Of a stretch of 6,153 nucleotides of DNA, positions 1 through 6,015 are shown piece after piece (within the stretch, counting starts at the first letter, position 1; each line of letters opens with the position of its first letter). The position numbers and the translations under genes are program-made. The notes under the pieces were generated by a model, which was not told where the DNA came from, did no database searches, and saw only the letters and a list, made by a program, of their open reading frames with translations. The DNA is taken from assembly GCA_016867615.1 (NCBI GenBank), contig VGJG01000113.1, forward strand, positions 1 to 6,153, given 5' to 3'. The stretch is from Candidatus Aminicenantota bacterium (lineage in GTDB: Bacteria > Acidobacteriota > Aminicenantia > Aminicenantales > JAFGAV01).

Positions 1-18
1 GGCCGGGGACAACCGGCC
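1..18. repeat. GC hairpin at the left edge
   Basis: GGCCGG (1-6) and CCGGCC (13-18) pair around a GGACAA loop. It may be part of a larger structure cut by the window edge. No T-run follows in either direction. Confidence 0.3.
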
Positions 19-24
19 CTTGAC

Positions 25-53
25 CTGACAATCTCGCTCTCATTGTCAGTATA
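25..53. promoter_or_regulatory. Operator-like inverted repeat with an adjacent -10-like box
   Basis: CTGACAAT (25-32) and ATTGTCAG (42-49) form a perfect 8-bp inverted repeat around 9 nt. On the minus strand TATACT (48-53, 5 of 6 to the -10 consensus) overlaps its edge, which would put the repeat at the start point of a gene lying left of the window. No matching -35 hexamer is seen. In GC-rich DNA this AT-containing dyad stands out as a possible repressor site, but no target gene is visible. Confidence 0.3.
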
Positions 54-168
54 TGCGCATCCCCCGAGAGAGTGCGGATGCGTTTCGGGGATTCCTCATT
101 GTAGAGGGAATGCCAACGGGGCCGCATCGTGGGGTTCGTTTACCGCGCGGGAAACTCGCGTCGCCGGC

Positions 169-897
169 CTAACGGCCCACGGCGCTCATGTAGACGACGC
201 TCTCCTCGACTCCGTCCAGGCCGAGCAGTCCGTTGACCTCGTCGTCGTAGAGGGCCGCGATCTGGCACGAGCCCAGGCCCAGGGCCACGGCCGCCAGGGC
301 CAGGTTCTGGGCGATGTGCCCCGCGTCGAGGTAAACGTAGCGGTAGGCGCGCTGGCGGTACTTCCATTTCGATCGGGCGAAGACGGCCGTCCAGACGAAC
401 ACGGCGGGGGCCGCGGCGAGGAAGTCCTGGTCGAGGGCCGCCCGGGCCAGGGAGTGGCGCGGGTCTCCCGGCCGGACGAGCTCGAGCGCGTGTTCCCGGA
501 CATCGTGGTGATAGAGGCCGGCTTCGAGCCCGGCGACGTTTTGCGCCGATACATAGGTCTCGATGGGATAGAGCGCTCCGGCCGAGGGCGCCGTCCGGAA
601 GGCGAACCCCTGCTCGAGCCGGGAGATCCCCTGCGAGGCCCACAGGAGCGTCGACAGTTCGGCAGTCGAGAGGGAACGGGGAGAGTAAGAGCGGACGCTG
701 CGCCGCGCGCGGAGGGCGTCTCCCAGGGGCCGGGCCAGGCTCGCCGCGGGGTCGGGCGGCGGGAGGGCGACGCGGGGGGCGCCGGGATAGGACTTGAACG
801 CGGGGGGCCTGCGGGCCCAGTCGAGGCGGCCTGCGGGGAGGCGGCCCCGCTGATACTTGGAAAGGCTCTGGAACTGGTCGCCGTAAGATTCGCTCAT
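169..897 (-). CDS. SagB/ThcOx-family flavin-dependent dehydrogenase (nitroreductase fold)
   Basis: The product is a 242-aa cytoplasmic protein of the SagB-type, FMN-dependent nitroreductase-fold family. Members include azoline oxidases of thiazole/oxazole peptide pathways, but many stand-alone members have unknown substrates. Visible motifs in order: an N-terminal LDW (res 25-27) with FKSYP (34-38), typical of stand-alone members; RRSVRSYS (65-72), the FMN-phosphate-binding arginine region; RTAPSAGALYP (101-111), the family hallmark; KYRQRAYRYVYLDAGHIAQN (179-198); and ALGLGSCQ (205-212) before a C-terminal EESVVYMSAVG. Length fits a single complete domain. I chose the ATG at 897 because GGGAG lies 6 nt upstream; the frame stays open further upstream, but that part overlaps the preceding gene out of frame. 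It follows the two-TM protein gene by 17 nt, so the two are probably co-transcribed. No YcaO cyclodehydratase or precursor peptide is present, so a peptide-modifying role is not supported here. Family assignment is firm; the substrate is unknown. Confidence 0.9.
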   Translation of the reverse strand: MSESYGDQFQSLSKYQRGRLPAGRLDWARRPPAFKSYPGAPRVALPPPDPAASLARPLGDALRARRSVRSYSPRSLSTAELSTLLWASQGISRLEQGFAFRTAPSAGALYPIETYVSAQNVAGLEAGLYHHDVREHALELVRPGDPRHSLARAALDQDFLAAAPAVFVWTAVFARSKWKYRQRAYRYVYLDAGHIAQNLALAAVALGLGSCQIAALYDDEVNGLLGLDGVEESVVYMSAVGR

Positions 898-914
898 GGA
901 AAGCTCCCGGCCCC

Positions 915-1622
915 TCAGGTCCGGCGCAGCAGGGCCGAGGCCTCGTAGTCCTCCATCATCTCCTCGAACAGCTCGGGCTTCTTCTCCTTGAGCTCGACGG
1001 CGTAGTCCAGGAAGCGCTGGACGCCGTCGCGGAGGACCTTGTGGACGCGCTCCAGGGCGGCTTTCTTGTTCCGGACCTCGAGGATGTAGAGCTTCTTGGG
1101 GTTGTTCTCCTTGAACAGGGCGACGTCGGAGATGAAGTGGAGGATGTAGATCATGTCGTTGAAGATTTCCTCGAAGTCGTAGAGGATGGCCCGCTCCATG
1201 AAGCTCAGCCACACGCCGCGCGTCCGGACGTATTCCATGATGACCGGCTCCATGGCCGGCAGGGATTTGTACTCGACCGACTCGGCCTCCCGCCGCATGG
1301 CGCGCAGCTCCTCGAGCGAGGCGCGGCGGACGCCGGACATCGTCAGGCGGGGCGCCTTCAGGGCGTCGAAGTTCGCCAGGAAGAGGTTCCTCATCTCGGC
1401 CCGGAAGAGGTAGCTCTTGATGAACATGAGCTGGCGCCGCTTGGCGCGCACCGCCCGGCGCTCCAGGATGCGCTCGATGATGAACACGGCCAGGAGGACT
1501 TCCAGGGGGATGGCCGCCAGGTGGAGGAAGAACTCGAAGTGGACGAACTGGGCGATCACGAGGAAAAACAGGGCGACCGACAGAAGAATGATGGGCACGC
1601 CGAGGCTGCGGTCCGTTTTCAT
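915..1622 (-). CDS. Two-TM membrane-anchored helical protein of unknown function
   Basis: I do not recognise the family. The 235-aa product has two hydrophobic segments at about residues 8-28 and 31-50, separated by a short HFE-containing turn. A strongly basic stretch follows (RILERRAVRAKRR, 51-63). By the positive-inside rule both ends should be cytoplasmic, with a small membrane hairpin holding a ~185-residue C-terminal domain in the cytoplasm. That domain is rich in charged residues, looks all-helical (for example LEELRAMRREAES around 103-115 and LKEKKPELFEEMMEDYE around 211-227), and shows no catalytic motif I can name. The frame opens at an ATG at 1646, but a GGGGAGG lies exactly 6 nt before the ATG at 1622, so MKTDRS is the likely start. 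The upstream ATG also overlaps a probable -10 box. It is the first gene of an operon with the SagB-like oxidoreductase. One inference is that it tethers or regulates that enzyme at the membrane; it could equally be an independent membrane sensor. Confidence 0.85.
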   Translation of the reverse strand: MKTDRSLGVPIILLSVALFFLVIAQFVHFEFFLHLAAIPLEVLLAVFIIERILERRAVRAKRRQLMFIKSYLFRAEMRNLFLANFDALKAPRLTMSGVRRASLEELRAMRREAESVEYKSLPAMEPVIMEYVRTRGVWLSFMERAILYDFEEIFNDMIYILHFISDVALFKENNPKKLYILEVRNKKAALERVHKVLRDGVQRFLDYAVELKEKKPELFEEMMEDYEASALLRRT

Positions 1623-1628
1623 GGGCAT

Positions 1629-1635
1629 CCTCCCC
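1629..1635 (-). promoter_or_regulatory. Shine-Dalgarno site that fixes the start of the two-TM protein
   Basis: On the minus strand this reads GGGGAGG. It lies directly against a first ATG (1628) and 6 nt before a second ATG (1622) in the same frame. Normal spacing favours translation from 1622, which removes eight residues (MRTPGRMP) from the longest reading. Confidence 0.6.
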
Positions 1636-1641
1636 GGCGTT

Positions 1642-1671
1642 CTCATAGCACATCTCGCCGCCGCCGGTCAA
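1642..1671 (-). promoter_or_regulatory. Candidate sigma70-type promoter for the two-TM/SagB operon
   Basis: On the minus strand TTGACC (1666-1671, 5 of 6 to the -35 consensus) and TATGAG (1642-1647, 4 of 6 to the -10 consensus) are 18 nt apart. Transcription would start near 1635, leaving a very short leader holding just the Shine-Dalgarno site. The -35 hexamer lies inside the 1661-1682 hairpin, so DNA or RNA structure there could matter. This is pattern matching only. Confidence 0.4.
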
Positions 1672-1682
1672 TAAACCGGCGG
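1661..1682. terminator. GC-rich hairpin in the junction between the two small operons
   Basis: CCGCCGGT (1661-1668) and ACCGGCGG (1675-1682) form a perfect 8-bp inverted repeat with a 6-nt AT-rich loop. It lies downstream of the six-TM gene and could help end that transcript, but no run of T follows on either strand. A standard intrinsic terminator is therefore not shown. It overlaps the candidate promoter of the next operon. Confidence 0.3.
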
Positions 1683-1695
1683 AAGCGCGGCCGCC

Positions 1696-1747
1696 CTGGA
1701 GTGCGGTCTCACGAGACCGCTCTGGAGTGCGGCCTCACGAGGCCGCT
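1696..1747. repeat. Two abutting 26-nt palindromic repeats with a compensatory base-pair change
   Basis: Unit 1 (1696-1721) and unit 2 (1722-1747) match at 24 of 26 positions. Each holds a perfect hairpin: 1703-1710 pairs with 1713-1720, and 1729-1736 with 1739-1746. The only two differences are T1707 to C1733 and A1716 to G1742. These two positions pair with each other, so a T-A pair became C-G and the stem stayed intact. The stop codon of the six-TM gene (1735-1737) lies in the stem and loop edge of unit 2. Just before unit 1, GGCCGCC (1689-1695) resembles the end of a unit and may be the remnant of another copy. Possible roles are an REP-like palindromic element, a paired transcript-end structure or a double protein-binding site. 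Confidence 0.75.
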
Positions 1748-2445
1748 CTTGATCGCGCCGGCACGACGCCGCTCTGCCGCAACCGAATCGTCTTGGAAAT
1801 CGCCAGCGCCAGGAATCCCAACGACAGCAGCAGCTCCGCCGGCTCCTGGTCCCGGTTGACGAGGAAGGTTCCGGGTCCTGGCCGGGAGACGAACTCGAAC
1901 GTCGCGTAAACAAGAAATGTCGGAAAGAAATACGAGCTGATGAACCACTCCGGGACGACGAAATCGATCAGGCGCCGGATTCCGGCTTTAGCCCCGCGGA
2001 AGACGACCAGAGCCAGGATCCAGGCGAATGAGCCGCAGGCCCCGACGAGGACGTATATCCCGTGGAGCTTTTTCTGCACTCCGTTAAGGTTGTGGATCGA
2101 GAGCTCCCGCTGCCAATTGTGCCGTTCGAAGTAGGCCGGGCTGGGGATGCGAAAAATCCGCTGCCCCCAGCTTATTTCCTCGAGAGAGGCGAACAGCATC
2201 CCCGCGGCCAAAAGGGCGTATAAGATGCCCGCCGCCGTCATTCCGTTTCGCAGGAGTCTGATCGATACCAGCAGGGCGGCGACGGACGCTGCGATATAGA
2301 AAACTGCCTGCAGATATTCGATGGCCGAATCTTCCTCGATCAGTGAGGCATAAAAATCCGGCCGGGTCAGCTTCAGCAAAAAAAATGCCGAGAACAGGAT
2401 GAGCGGAAGCAAAAAAACCAGCGTCTTCGTCCGGGGGGGATTCAT
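1735..2445 (-). CDS. Six-TM conserved membrane protein with an EEISWGQR motif
   Basis: The 236-aa integral membrane protein has hydrophobic segments at about residues 8-25, 43-63, 69-87, 127-148, 164-184 and 203-221. The most distinctive feature is LEEISWGQRIF (88-98), directly after TM3. It is followed by N110, Q112, E114 and HN (118-119) in the NWQRELSIHN stretch (110-119), and later by a DQEPAE segment (199-204) before the last TM. I have seen this acidic/Trp/Gln plus HN pattern in unnamed bacterial membrane proteins but can give no function; the clustered polar residues near the membrane could bind a ligand or metal. It starts 16 nt after the FHA gene stop with no clear Shine-Dalgarno sequence, so it probably relies on translational coupling. 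The last ~14 residues (RQSGVVPARSRAAS) are not conserved-looking, and the stop lies inside a tandem palindromic repeat, so the C-terminus may have been reshaped by repeat insertion. Confidence 0.85.
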   Translation of the reverse strand: MNPPRTKTLVFLLPLILFSAFFLLKLTRPDFYASLIEEDSAIEYLQAVFYIAASVAALLVSIRLLRNGMTAAGILYALLAAGMLFASLEEISWGQRIFRIPSPAYFERHNWQRELSIHNLNGVQKKLHGIYVLVGACGSFAWILALVVFRGAKAGIRRLIDFVVPEWFISSYFFPTFLVYATFEFVSRPGPGTFLVNRDQEPAELLLSLGFLALAISKTIRLRQSGVVPARSRAAS

Positions 2446-2461
2446 GAGCGTCCGGGGCGCG

Positions 2462-2920
2462 CTATTTGGCGGGCTTCGGAGTCTCCGTCTCGGGCGGCGG
2501 CTCGGTCAGGAACTTGAAGGCGAAGGGAGAGCCGGAACCGCCGAAGATCAGGACGTCGCCGTGGGAGAGGGGTTTGTGGCCGCCCAGCTTCTGCCCGCCG
2601 ACCTGAACCCCCTCCACCAGCGTCCCGTAGAAACTGCCCCTGTCCTCCAGGACGAAAACGCCGTTGCGGAAGTCGATCAGGCAATGCTCCCGCGAGACGA
2701 AGGCCGCCGCGCCCCTTTCCTTGAGGTAGAGGTCGCTCGAGGGAGGGGAATCCTGTTTCCGGCGCGACGGTACGAGCGGCATGATGCGGCGGCGCGAATC
2801 GCGGCCGACACGGAAGGGAAAATGGGGGATACGCGCCGACGGGCCGCTCAAGGACCTCTCCGCCTCGGGGGTCAATGCTTTCAGGAATGCCGTTGGCGCA
2901 TTCGGGTCCGGACTGGGCAT
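2462..2920 (-). CDS. FHA-domain protein (phosphothreonine-binding)
   Basis: This is a 152-aa soluble protein consisting essentially of one forkhead-associated domain, a beta-sandwich that binds phosphothreonine peptides. Key positions are FRVGR (36-40) with the phosphate-contacting Gly-Arg (G39, R40), SREH (76-79), the LEDRGSFYGT strand-turn (91-100), and LSHGDVLIFG (118-127) near the end. Two points are unusual. The gap between GR and SREH is about 35 residues, with a basic and Pro/Ser-rich insert, longer than in most FHA domains. In the usual D..S.NGT motif the Asn is Tyr (Y98). The C-terminal tail is Pro/Glu/Thr-rich. No signal peptide or TM segment is present. The ATG at 2920 has AGGGGA 6 nt upstream and a promoter about 25 nt before that. 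It leads an operon with the six-TM protein, suggesting that it recruits a phosphorylated partner to the membrane (inference). No Ser/Thr kinase is in the window. Confidence 0.9.
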   Translation of the reverse strand: MPSPDPNAPTAFLKALTPEAERSLSGPSARIPHFPFRVGRDSRRRIMPLVPSRRKQDSPPSSDLYLKERGAAAFVSREHCLIDFRNGVFVLEDRGSFYGTLVEGVQVGGQKLGGHKPLSHGDVLIFGGSGSPFAFKFLTEPPPETETPKPAK

Positions 2921-2951
2921 GTGTGTTCCCCTGGCTGTGAGTCCAAGAGGG

Positions 2952-2981
2952 ATTATAATGAAACAAAAAAGAGAAAAGCAA
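2952..2981 (-). promoter_or_regulatory. Promoter of the FHA/six-TM operon
   Basis: On the minus strand a perfect TATAAT (2952-2957) is preceded 18 nt upstream by TTGCTT (2976-2981; the conserved TTG is present, 3 of 6 overall). The surrounding 30 nt are strikingly A/T-rich for this genome. The predicted start near 2945 leaves a leader of about 25 nt that carries AGGGGA (2927-2932) ahead of the ATG at 2920. Confidence 0.6.
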
Positions 2982-3016
2982 GCGCGAACATCGTGCCCGC
3001 AGCCCTCCGTTCGGCC

Positions 3017-3030
3017 GCGCCTACAGGCGC
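3017..3030. repeat. Short hairpin next to the tRNA-like end
   Basis: GCGCC (3017-3021) and GGCGC (3026-3030) pair around a TACA loop. On the minus strand it follows immediately after the tRNA-like CCA, where a processing or termination hairpin might sit. There is no T-run after it. Confidence 0.3.
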
Positions 3031-3194
3031 TGGCGCCCGGAGCAGGATTCGAAGAGCCGAATGTACCGAACGTGAGCGAGACGCGGCGAAAACGGTTTTT
3101 GCGTCCGCCTGCCGAAAGCGGCCGGCGCTTCGTACGACAGCTTCGTCGTCGCCGCGAAATTGAATAGGCGATCCCGGACGGGGGCTCCCTTCAT
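3021..3194 (-). CDS. Doubtful 57-aa ORF in the uvrA-FHA spacer
   Basis: An ATG at 3194 opens a 57-codon frame ending in TAG (3021-3023). The predicted peptide is basic, starts MKGAPVRDRLFNF and ends IRLFESCSGRQRL. No TM segment, signal peptide or known domain is visible, and no Shine-Dalgarno sequence precedes the ATG, which sits beside a GC-rich hairpin. By my count about three quarters of third codon positions are G/C, so the frame is not excluded as coding. Its last codons read through the tRNA-3'-end-like segment, which makes chance translation of a non-coding or repeated element at least as likely. Confidence 0.2.
   Translation of the reverse strand: MKGAPVRDRLFNFAATTKLSYEAPAAFGRRTQKPFSPRLAHVRYIRLFESCSGRQRL
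3031..3053 (-). other. tRNA 3'-end-like segment (T-loop to CCA), possible tRNA remnant or integration scar
   Basis: On the minus strand the 23 nt run in exact tRNA order: TTCGAAT (7-nt T-loop), CCTGC (5-nt T-stem strand), TCCGGGC (7-nt acceptor strand), G (discriminator), CCA. The rest of a tRNA is absent. The 5 nt before the T-loop (GGCTC) do not pair with CCTGC, and I find no GCCCGGA acceptor strand or anticodon arm in the next ~100 nt. It is therefore not a working tRNA gene. It may be a decayed fragment, an attachment-site scar or coincidence. Confidence 0.3.
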
Positions 3195-3196
3195 GG

Positions 3197-3235
3197 CGCG
3201 CAGGGACCTGCGCGAACCGCCGCGGCCGCGCGGCC
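3197..3235. terminator. Tandem GC-rich hairpins just after the uvrA stop
   Basis: GGCCGCGCGGCC (3224-3235) is a perfect 12-bp palindrome. CGCGCAGG (3197-3204) and CCTGCGCG (3207-3214) form a second stem. Both lie within 45 nt downstream of the uvrA TAA. The position suits a transcript-end or 3'-stabilising structure, but no T-run follows, so intrinsic termination is not demonstrated. Confidence 0.35.
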
Positions 3236-3239
3236 TGGA

Positions 3240-5978
3240 TTAGGCGGCTTGGAGGTGCTTCCTCAGGTAGCGGCCGGTGATCGACCCGGGTTCGGCGGCC
3301 ACCTTCTCGGGCGGCCCCTCGGCCGTCACCCGGCCGCCCCTTTCCCCGCCCTCGGGACCCAGGTCGATGACCCAGTCGGCGCACTTGATGACGTCCAGGT
3401 TGTGCTCGATGACGCACACGCTGTGCCCCTCCTTCACCAGCCGCTGGAAGGCCCGCAGCAGCACGGCCGTGTCGTCCTGGTGCAGCCCCACGGTCGGCTC
3501 GTCGAAGAGATAGAGGATGCGCCTCTCCCGCTCGTGGATGAGATGGTGGGCCAGCTTGATGCGCTGCAGCTCCCCGCCGGAGAGGGTGGTCGTCGGCTGT
3601 CCCAGCCGGAGGTAGCTCAGGCCGACCTCGCGCAGCGGAACCAGCTTTTTCACGATCCGCGGCTGGTCGGCGAAGAACGCCACGGCCTCCTCGGCGCTGA
3701 GCTCGAGGACCTGGTGGATGTTCTTCCCCCGGTAGGGGATGTCCAGGACTTCGGCCTTGAACCTCCGTCCGAGGCAGGCCTCGCAGGTCAGGACGACGTC
3801 CGAGAGGAACTGCATCTCCACGACCTTTTGTCCGTCGCCCCGGCACTCCTCGCACCGGCCCCCGGGCGTGTTGAAGGAGAACATGCCCGGCCCGAAGCCC
3901 TGGGCGCGGGCCTCGCGCGTCCGGCTGAAAAGCGTCCGGATGTCGTCCAGGGCCTTGGTGTACGTCGCCGGGATCGAGCGCAGGGAGGCGCTGAGGGGCG
4001 CCTGGTCCACGAGCACGAGCTTGTCCACGCGCTCCCGGCCCAGGATGCGGTCGCAGCCCTCGGGCTCGCTCCGCTCCCAGTTCCGGTGGAGGATGTCGGA
4101 CAGAAGCGTGCTCTTGCCCGAGCCGCTGACCCCGGTCAGGCAGGTGAACACGCCCAGGGGGATGCGGACGTCGATGTTCTTCAGGTTGTGCTTTCGGGCG
4201 CCCCGGACCTCGACGTGGCCCCGGGGGCGGCGGCGCGCCTCGGGGACGGGGATGCGCCTGCGTCCGTCGAGGAACTGCGCGGTCAGCGAGTCTTCGTCGC
4301 GGAGGAAGCGCTCCATCGGCCCGGTGAACACGACCCGGCCTCCCTCGCGCCCCGCTCCCGGTCCCAGGTCGACGGCGTGGTCGGCGGCGCGGATGATGTC
4401 CGGGTCGTGCTCGACGACGACCACGGTGTTGCCGACGTCCTTGAGCGAGCGGAGGATGGAGATCAGCCGGTCGTTGTCCCGGGCGTGGAGGCCGACGCTC
4501 GGCTCGTCCAGGACGAAGAGCGCGCCGACGAGCGTCGAGCCCAGGGCCGCAGCCAGGTTGATGCGCTGGGCCTCGCCGCCGCTCAGGGTGAAGGTCATGC
4601 GGTCGAGGGTGATGTAGTCCAGGCCGACCTCGAGGAGGAAGCGGAGGCGGCTGCAGACCTCGGCCCGGAGCTTGCCGGCCACCTTCTCCTCGAAGGGCTT
4701 GAGGGCCAGGCCGGAGAAGAAGGCCTGCGCCTCGGCGACGGTCATCCTCGTCACCCGTCCGATGTCCAGCCCGCCCAGGCGGACGCTCAGGGCGCGGGGG
4801 TTGAGCCGCGCCTGGCCGCATTCCGGGCAGGGCGCGTACTTCCGGTAGCGGCTGAGGAGGACGCGGTTCTGGACCTTGTACTGCTTGCGCTGCAGCCACT
4901 TGAAGTAGCCCCGGACGCCGTAGAAGCCCTTTGCGCCCTCGAGGACGAAGCGCTGGTGTTCGGGCTTGAGTCTGCTGAAGGGGACGTCCGTGGGGATGCC
5001 GCGGCTCCTCGCCTGGCGGAGCGTCTCCCTCATCAGGCCCCGCGACTTGGGCTTGGTCCAGGGCTCGACCGCCCCCTCCTCGAGCGACTTCGACTTGTCG
5101 GGGATGACCTTGTCCTCGTCGATGACCGCCAGGTCGCCGAACCCGCTGCAGGCCGGGCAGGCGCCCTGGGGGCTGTTGAAGGAGAAGAGGTTGGGGACCG
5201 GCTCCTCGTAGACGAGCCGGCAGGCCTTGCACTCCAGCCGGTCGGAGAAGAGGATTTCCTCGCCCTCCTCGGTCCGGACCTTGACCACGCCCCCGCCGTT
5301 CCGCAGGCCGAGCTCGAGCGAGTCGGCCAGCCGGTCGCGCTCGGCGGGGTCGATGTCCAGGCGGTCGACGAGCACATCGACGTCCGGCCCGGCGGACGGG
5401 GATTTGAGCTCGTCGATGGGCATGACCGAGCCGCCCCGGACGACGCGGAAGAAGCCCTGCTTTTTCAGGGCGGCCGGGTTCTTGCCCTCGGGCCAGGCGA
5501 AGGTGACGAGGGCTTTCGAGCCGGCGGGCAGGGAGAGCAGCCGGTCCACGGCCGCGTCGATCGTGTCGCGCGAGACGGGCAGGCCGCACTTCAGGCAGTG
5601 GACCGTGCCCACCCGGGCGAAGAGGACGCGCAGGTAGTCGTGGATCTCGGTCACCGTGGCCACGGTCGAGCGGGGGTTCTTGGTCGAGGCCTTCTGCTGG
5701 ATGGCGATCGCCGGGGGGATGCCCTCGATGAGGTCGGCGTCGGGCTTGTCCATGCGCTCCAGGAACTGCCGGGCGTAGGAGGACAGGGACTCGAGGTAGC
5801 GGCGCTGGCCCTCGGCGTAGAGCGTATCGAAGGCGAGCGACGACTTGCCCGAGCCGCTCACGCCGGTGACGATGATGAGGCGGTCGAGGGGGATGTCGAG
5901 GTCGATGTTCTTGAGGTTGTGGACGCGGACGCCCCGGAGGACGATCGCCTCGGCCGCGTCTTTCGATTCCCGGCTCAT
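3240..5978 (-). CDS. uvrA: Excinuclease ABC subunit A (UvrA), somewhat divergent type
   Basis: UvrA is the damage-sensing ABC-type ATPase of nucleotide excision repair. As a dimer it scans DNA, loads UvrB at lesions, and leaves before UvrC cuts. The 912 residues carry both nucleotide-binding halves: Walker A GVSGSGKS at 39-46 and 616-623; ABC signatures LSGGEAQRI (465-473) and LSGGELQRI (799-807); Walker B regions [10 protein letters not shown] (489-498) and [10 protein letters not shown] (824-833). Zinc-binding pairs are C250/C253 with C274/C277, and C709/C712 with C732/C735; further CxxC pairs are at 128/131 and 384/387. The region between about 132 and 248 corresponds to the UvrB-binding domain, so this is not the short UvrA2 type. 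However, it lacks the usual KGEHK-like stretch, and the second signature insertion reads [17 protein letters not shown] (659-673 region) where canonical UvrA has DQSPIGRTPRSNPATYT. Length is slightly under the usual ~940. An in-frame TAA four codons upstream makes the ATG at 5978 the earliest possible start. The gene is monocistronic by spacing. Confidence 0.97.
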   Translation of the reverse strand: MSRESKDAAEAIVLRGVRVHNLKNIDLDIPLDRLIIVTGVSGSGKSSLAFDTLYAEGQRRYLESLSSYARQFLERMDKPDADLIEGIPPAIAIQQKASTKNPRSTVATVTEIHDYLRVLFARVGTVHCLKCGLPVSRDTIDAAVDRLLSLPAGSKALVTFAWPEGKNPAALKKQGFFRVVRGGSVMPIDELKSPSAGPDVDVLVDRLDIDPAERDRLADSLELGLRNGGGVVKVRTEEGEEILFSDRLECKACRLVYEEPVPNLFSFNSPQGACPACSGFGDLAVIDEDKVIPDKSKSLEEGAVEPWTKPKSRGLMRETLRQARSRGIPTDVPFSRLKPEHQRFVLEGAKGFYGVRGYFKWLQRKQYKVQNRVLLSRYRKYAPCPECGQARLNPRALSVRLGGLDIGRVTRMTVAEAQAFFSGLALKPFEEKVAGKLRAEVCSRLRFLLEVGLDYITLDRMTFTLSGGEAQRINLAAALGSTLVGALFVLDEPSVGLHARDNDRLISILRSLKDVGNTVVVVEHDPDIIRAADHAVDLGPGAGREGGRVVFTGPMERFLRDEDSLTAQFLDGRRRIPVPEARRRPRGHVEVRGARKHNLKNIDVRIPLGVFTCLTGVSGSGKSTLLSDILHRNWERSEPEGCDRILGRERVDKLVLVDQAPLSASLRSIPATYTKALDDIRTLFSRTREARAQGFGPGMFSFNTPGGRCEECRGDGQKVVEMQFLSDVVLTCEACLGRRFKAEVLDIPYRGKNIHQVLELSAEEAVAFFADQPRIVKKLVPLREVGLSYLRLGQPTTTLSGGELQRIKLAHHLIHERERRILYLFDEPTVGLHQDDTAVLLRAFQRLVKEGHSVCVIEHNLDVIKCADWVIDLGPEGGERGGRVTAEGPPEKVAAEPGSITGRYLRKHLQAA

Positions 5979-5986
5979 GGAAGGAA

Positions 5987-6015
5987 ATTATACGGGGTCG
6001 CGTCACCACTTTCCA
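5987..6015 (-). promoter_or_regulatory. uvrA promoter, predicted to give a leaderless mRNA
   Basis: On the minus strand TGGAAA (6010-6015, 4 of 6) and a perfect TATAAT (5987-5992) are separated by the optimal 17 nt. Only 8 nt (TTCCTTCC) lie between the -10 box and the uvrA ATG, so transcription should begin at or within a few bases of the start codon. Those 8 nt are pyrimidine-rich and contain no Shine-Dalgarno sequence. No LexA-type operator is recognisable. Confidence 0.6.

Larger units (their letters stand above)
2921..3239. other. 319-nt spacer between uvrA and the FHA operon
   Basis: No securely coding gene is present. From the uvrA end it holds GC-rich palindromes (3197-3235), several short imperfect stems (for example around 3113-3132 and 3134-3149), and an AT-containing inverted repeat around 3079-3106 (AAAACGGTTTT core). 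It also holds a tRNA-3'-end-like segment (3031-3053), a small hairpin GCGCC-TACA-GGCGC (3017-3030), and the FHA-operon promoter (2952-2981). A 57-codon ORF spans 3021-3194. Confidence 0.7.

Noticed and set aside
43..948. A 301-codon plus-strand frame over the SagB-like gene
   Set aside because: It is antisense to a well-conserved flavoenzyme and shows no domain or ribosome site.
169..1622. A thiazole/oxazole-modified peptide biosynthesis cluster
   Set aside because: There is a SagB-like enzyme but no YcaO cyclodehydratase, E1-like partner, transporter or precursor peptide in the window.
169..1671. A single 500-aa protein extending the SagB-like frame upstream
   Set aside because: The extension is Arg/Pro/His-rich and overlaps the two-TM gene in another frame; the ATG at 897 has a good ribosome site and matches the family N-terminus.
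1696..1747. A CRISPR array
   Set aside because: The two repeats abut with no spacers and no cas gene is present.
3031..3110. A complete tRNA gene
   Set aside because: Only the T-loop-to-CCA part fits; the T-stem does not pair, and the acceptor 5' strand and anticodon arm are missing.
3240..5978. UvrA2, the short paralogue lacking the UvrB-binding domain
   Set aside because: A segment of about 115 residues occupies the UvrB-binding position (132-248), and the total length of 912 aa is near that of ordinary UvrA.
2953..6009. A 1018-codon minus-strand frame overlapping uvrA in another register
   Set aside because: It is low-complexity Arg/Pro/Gly-rich translation of the uvrA DNA in the wrong frame; no domain is seen.
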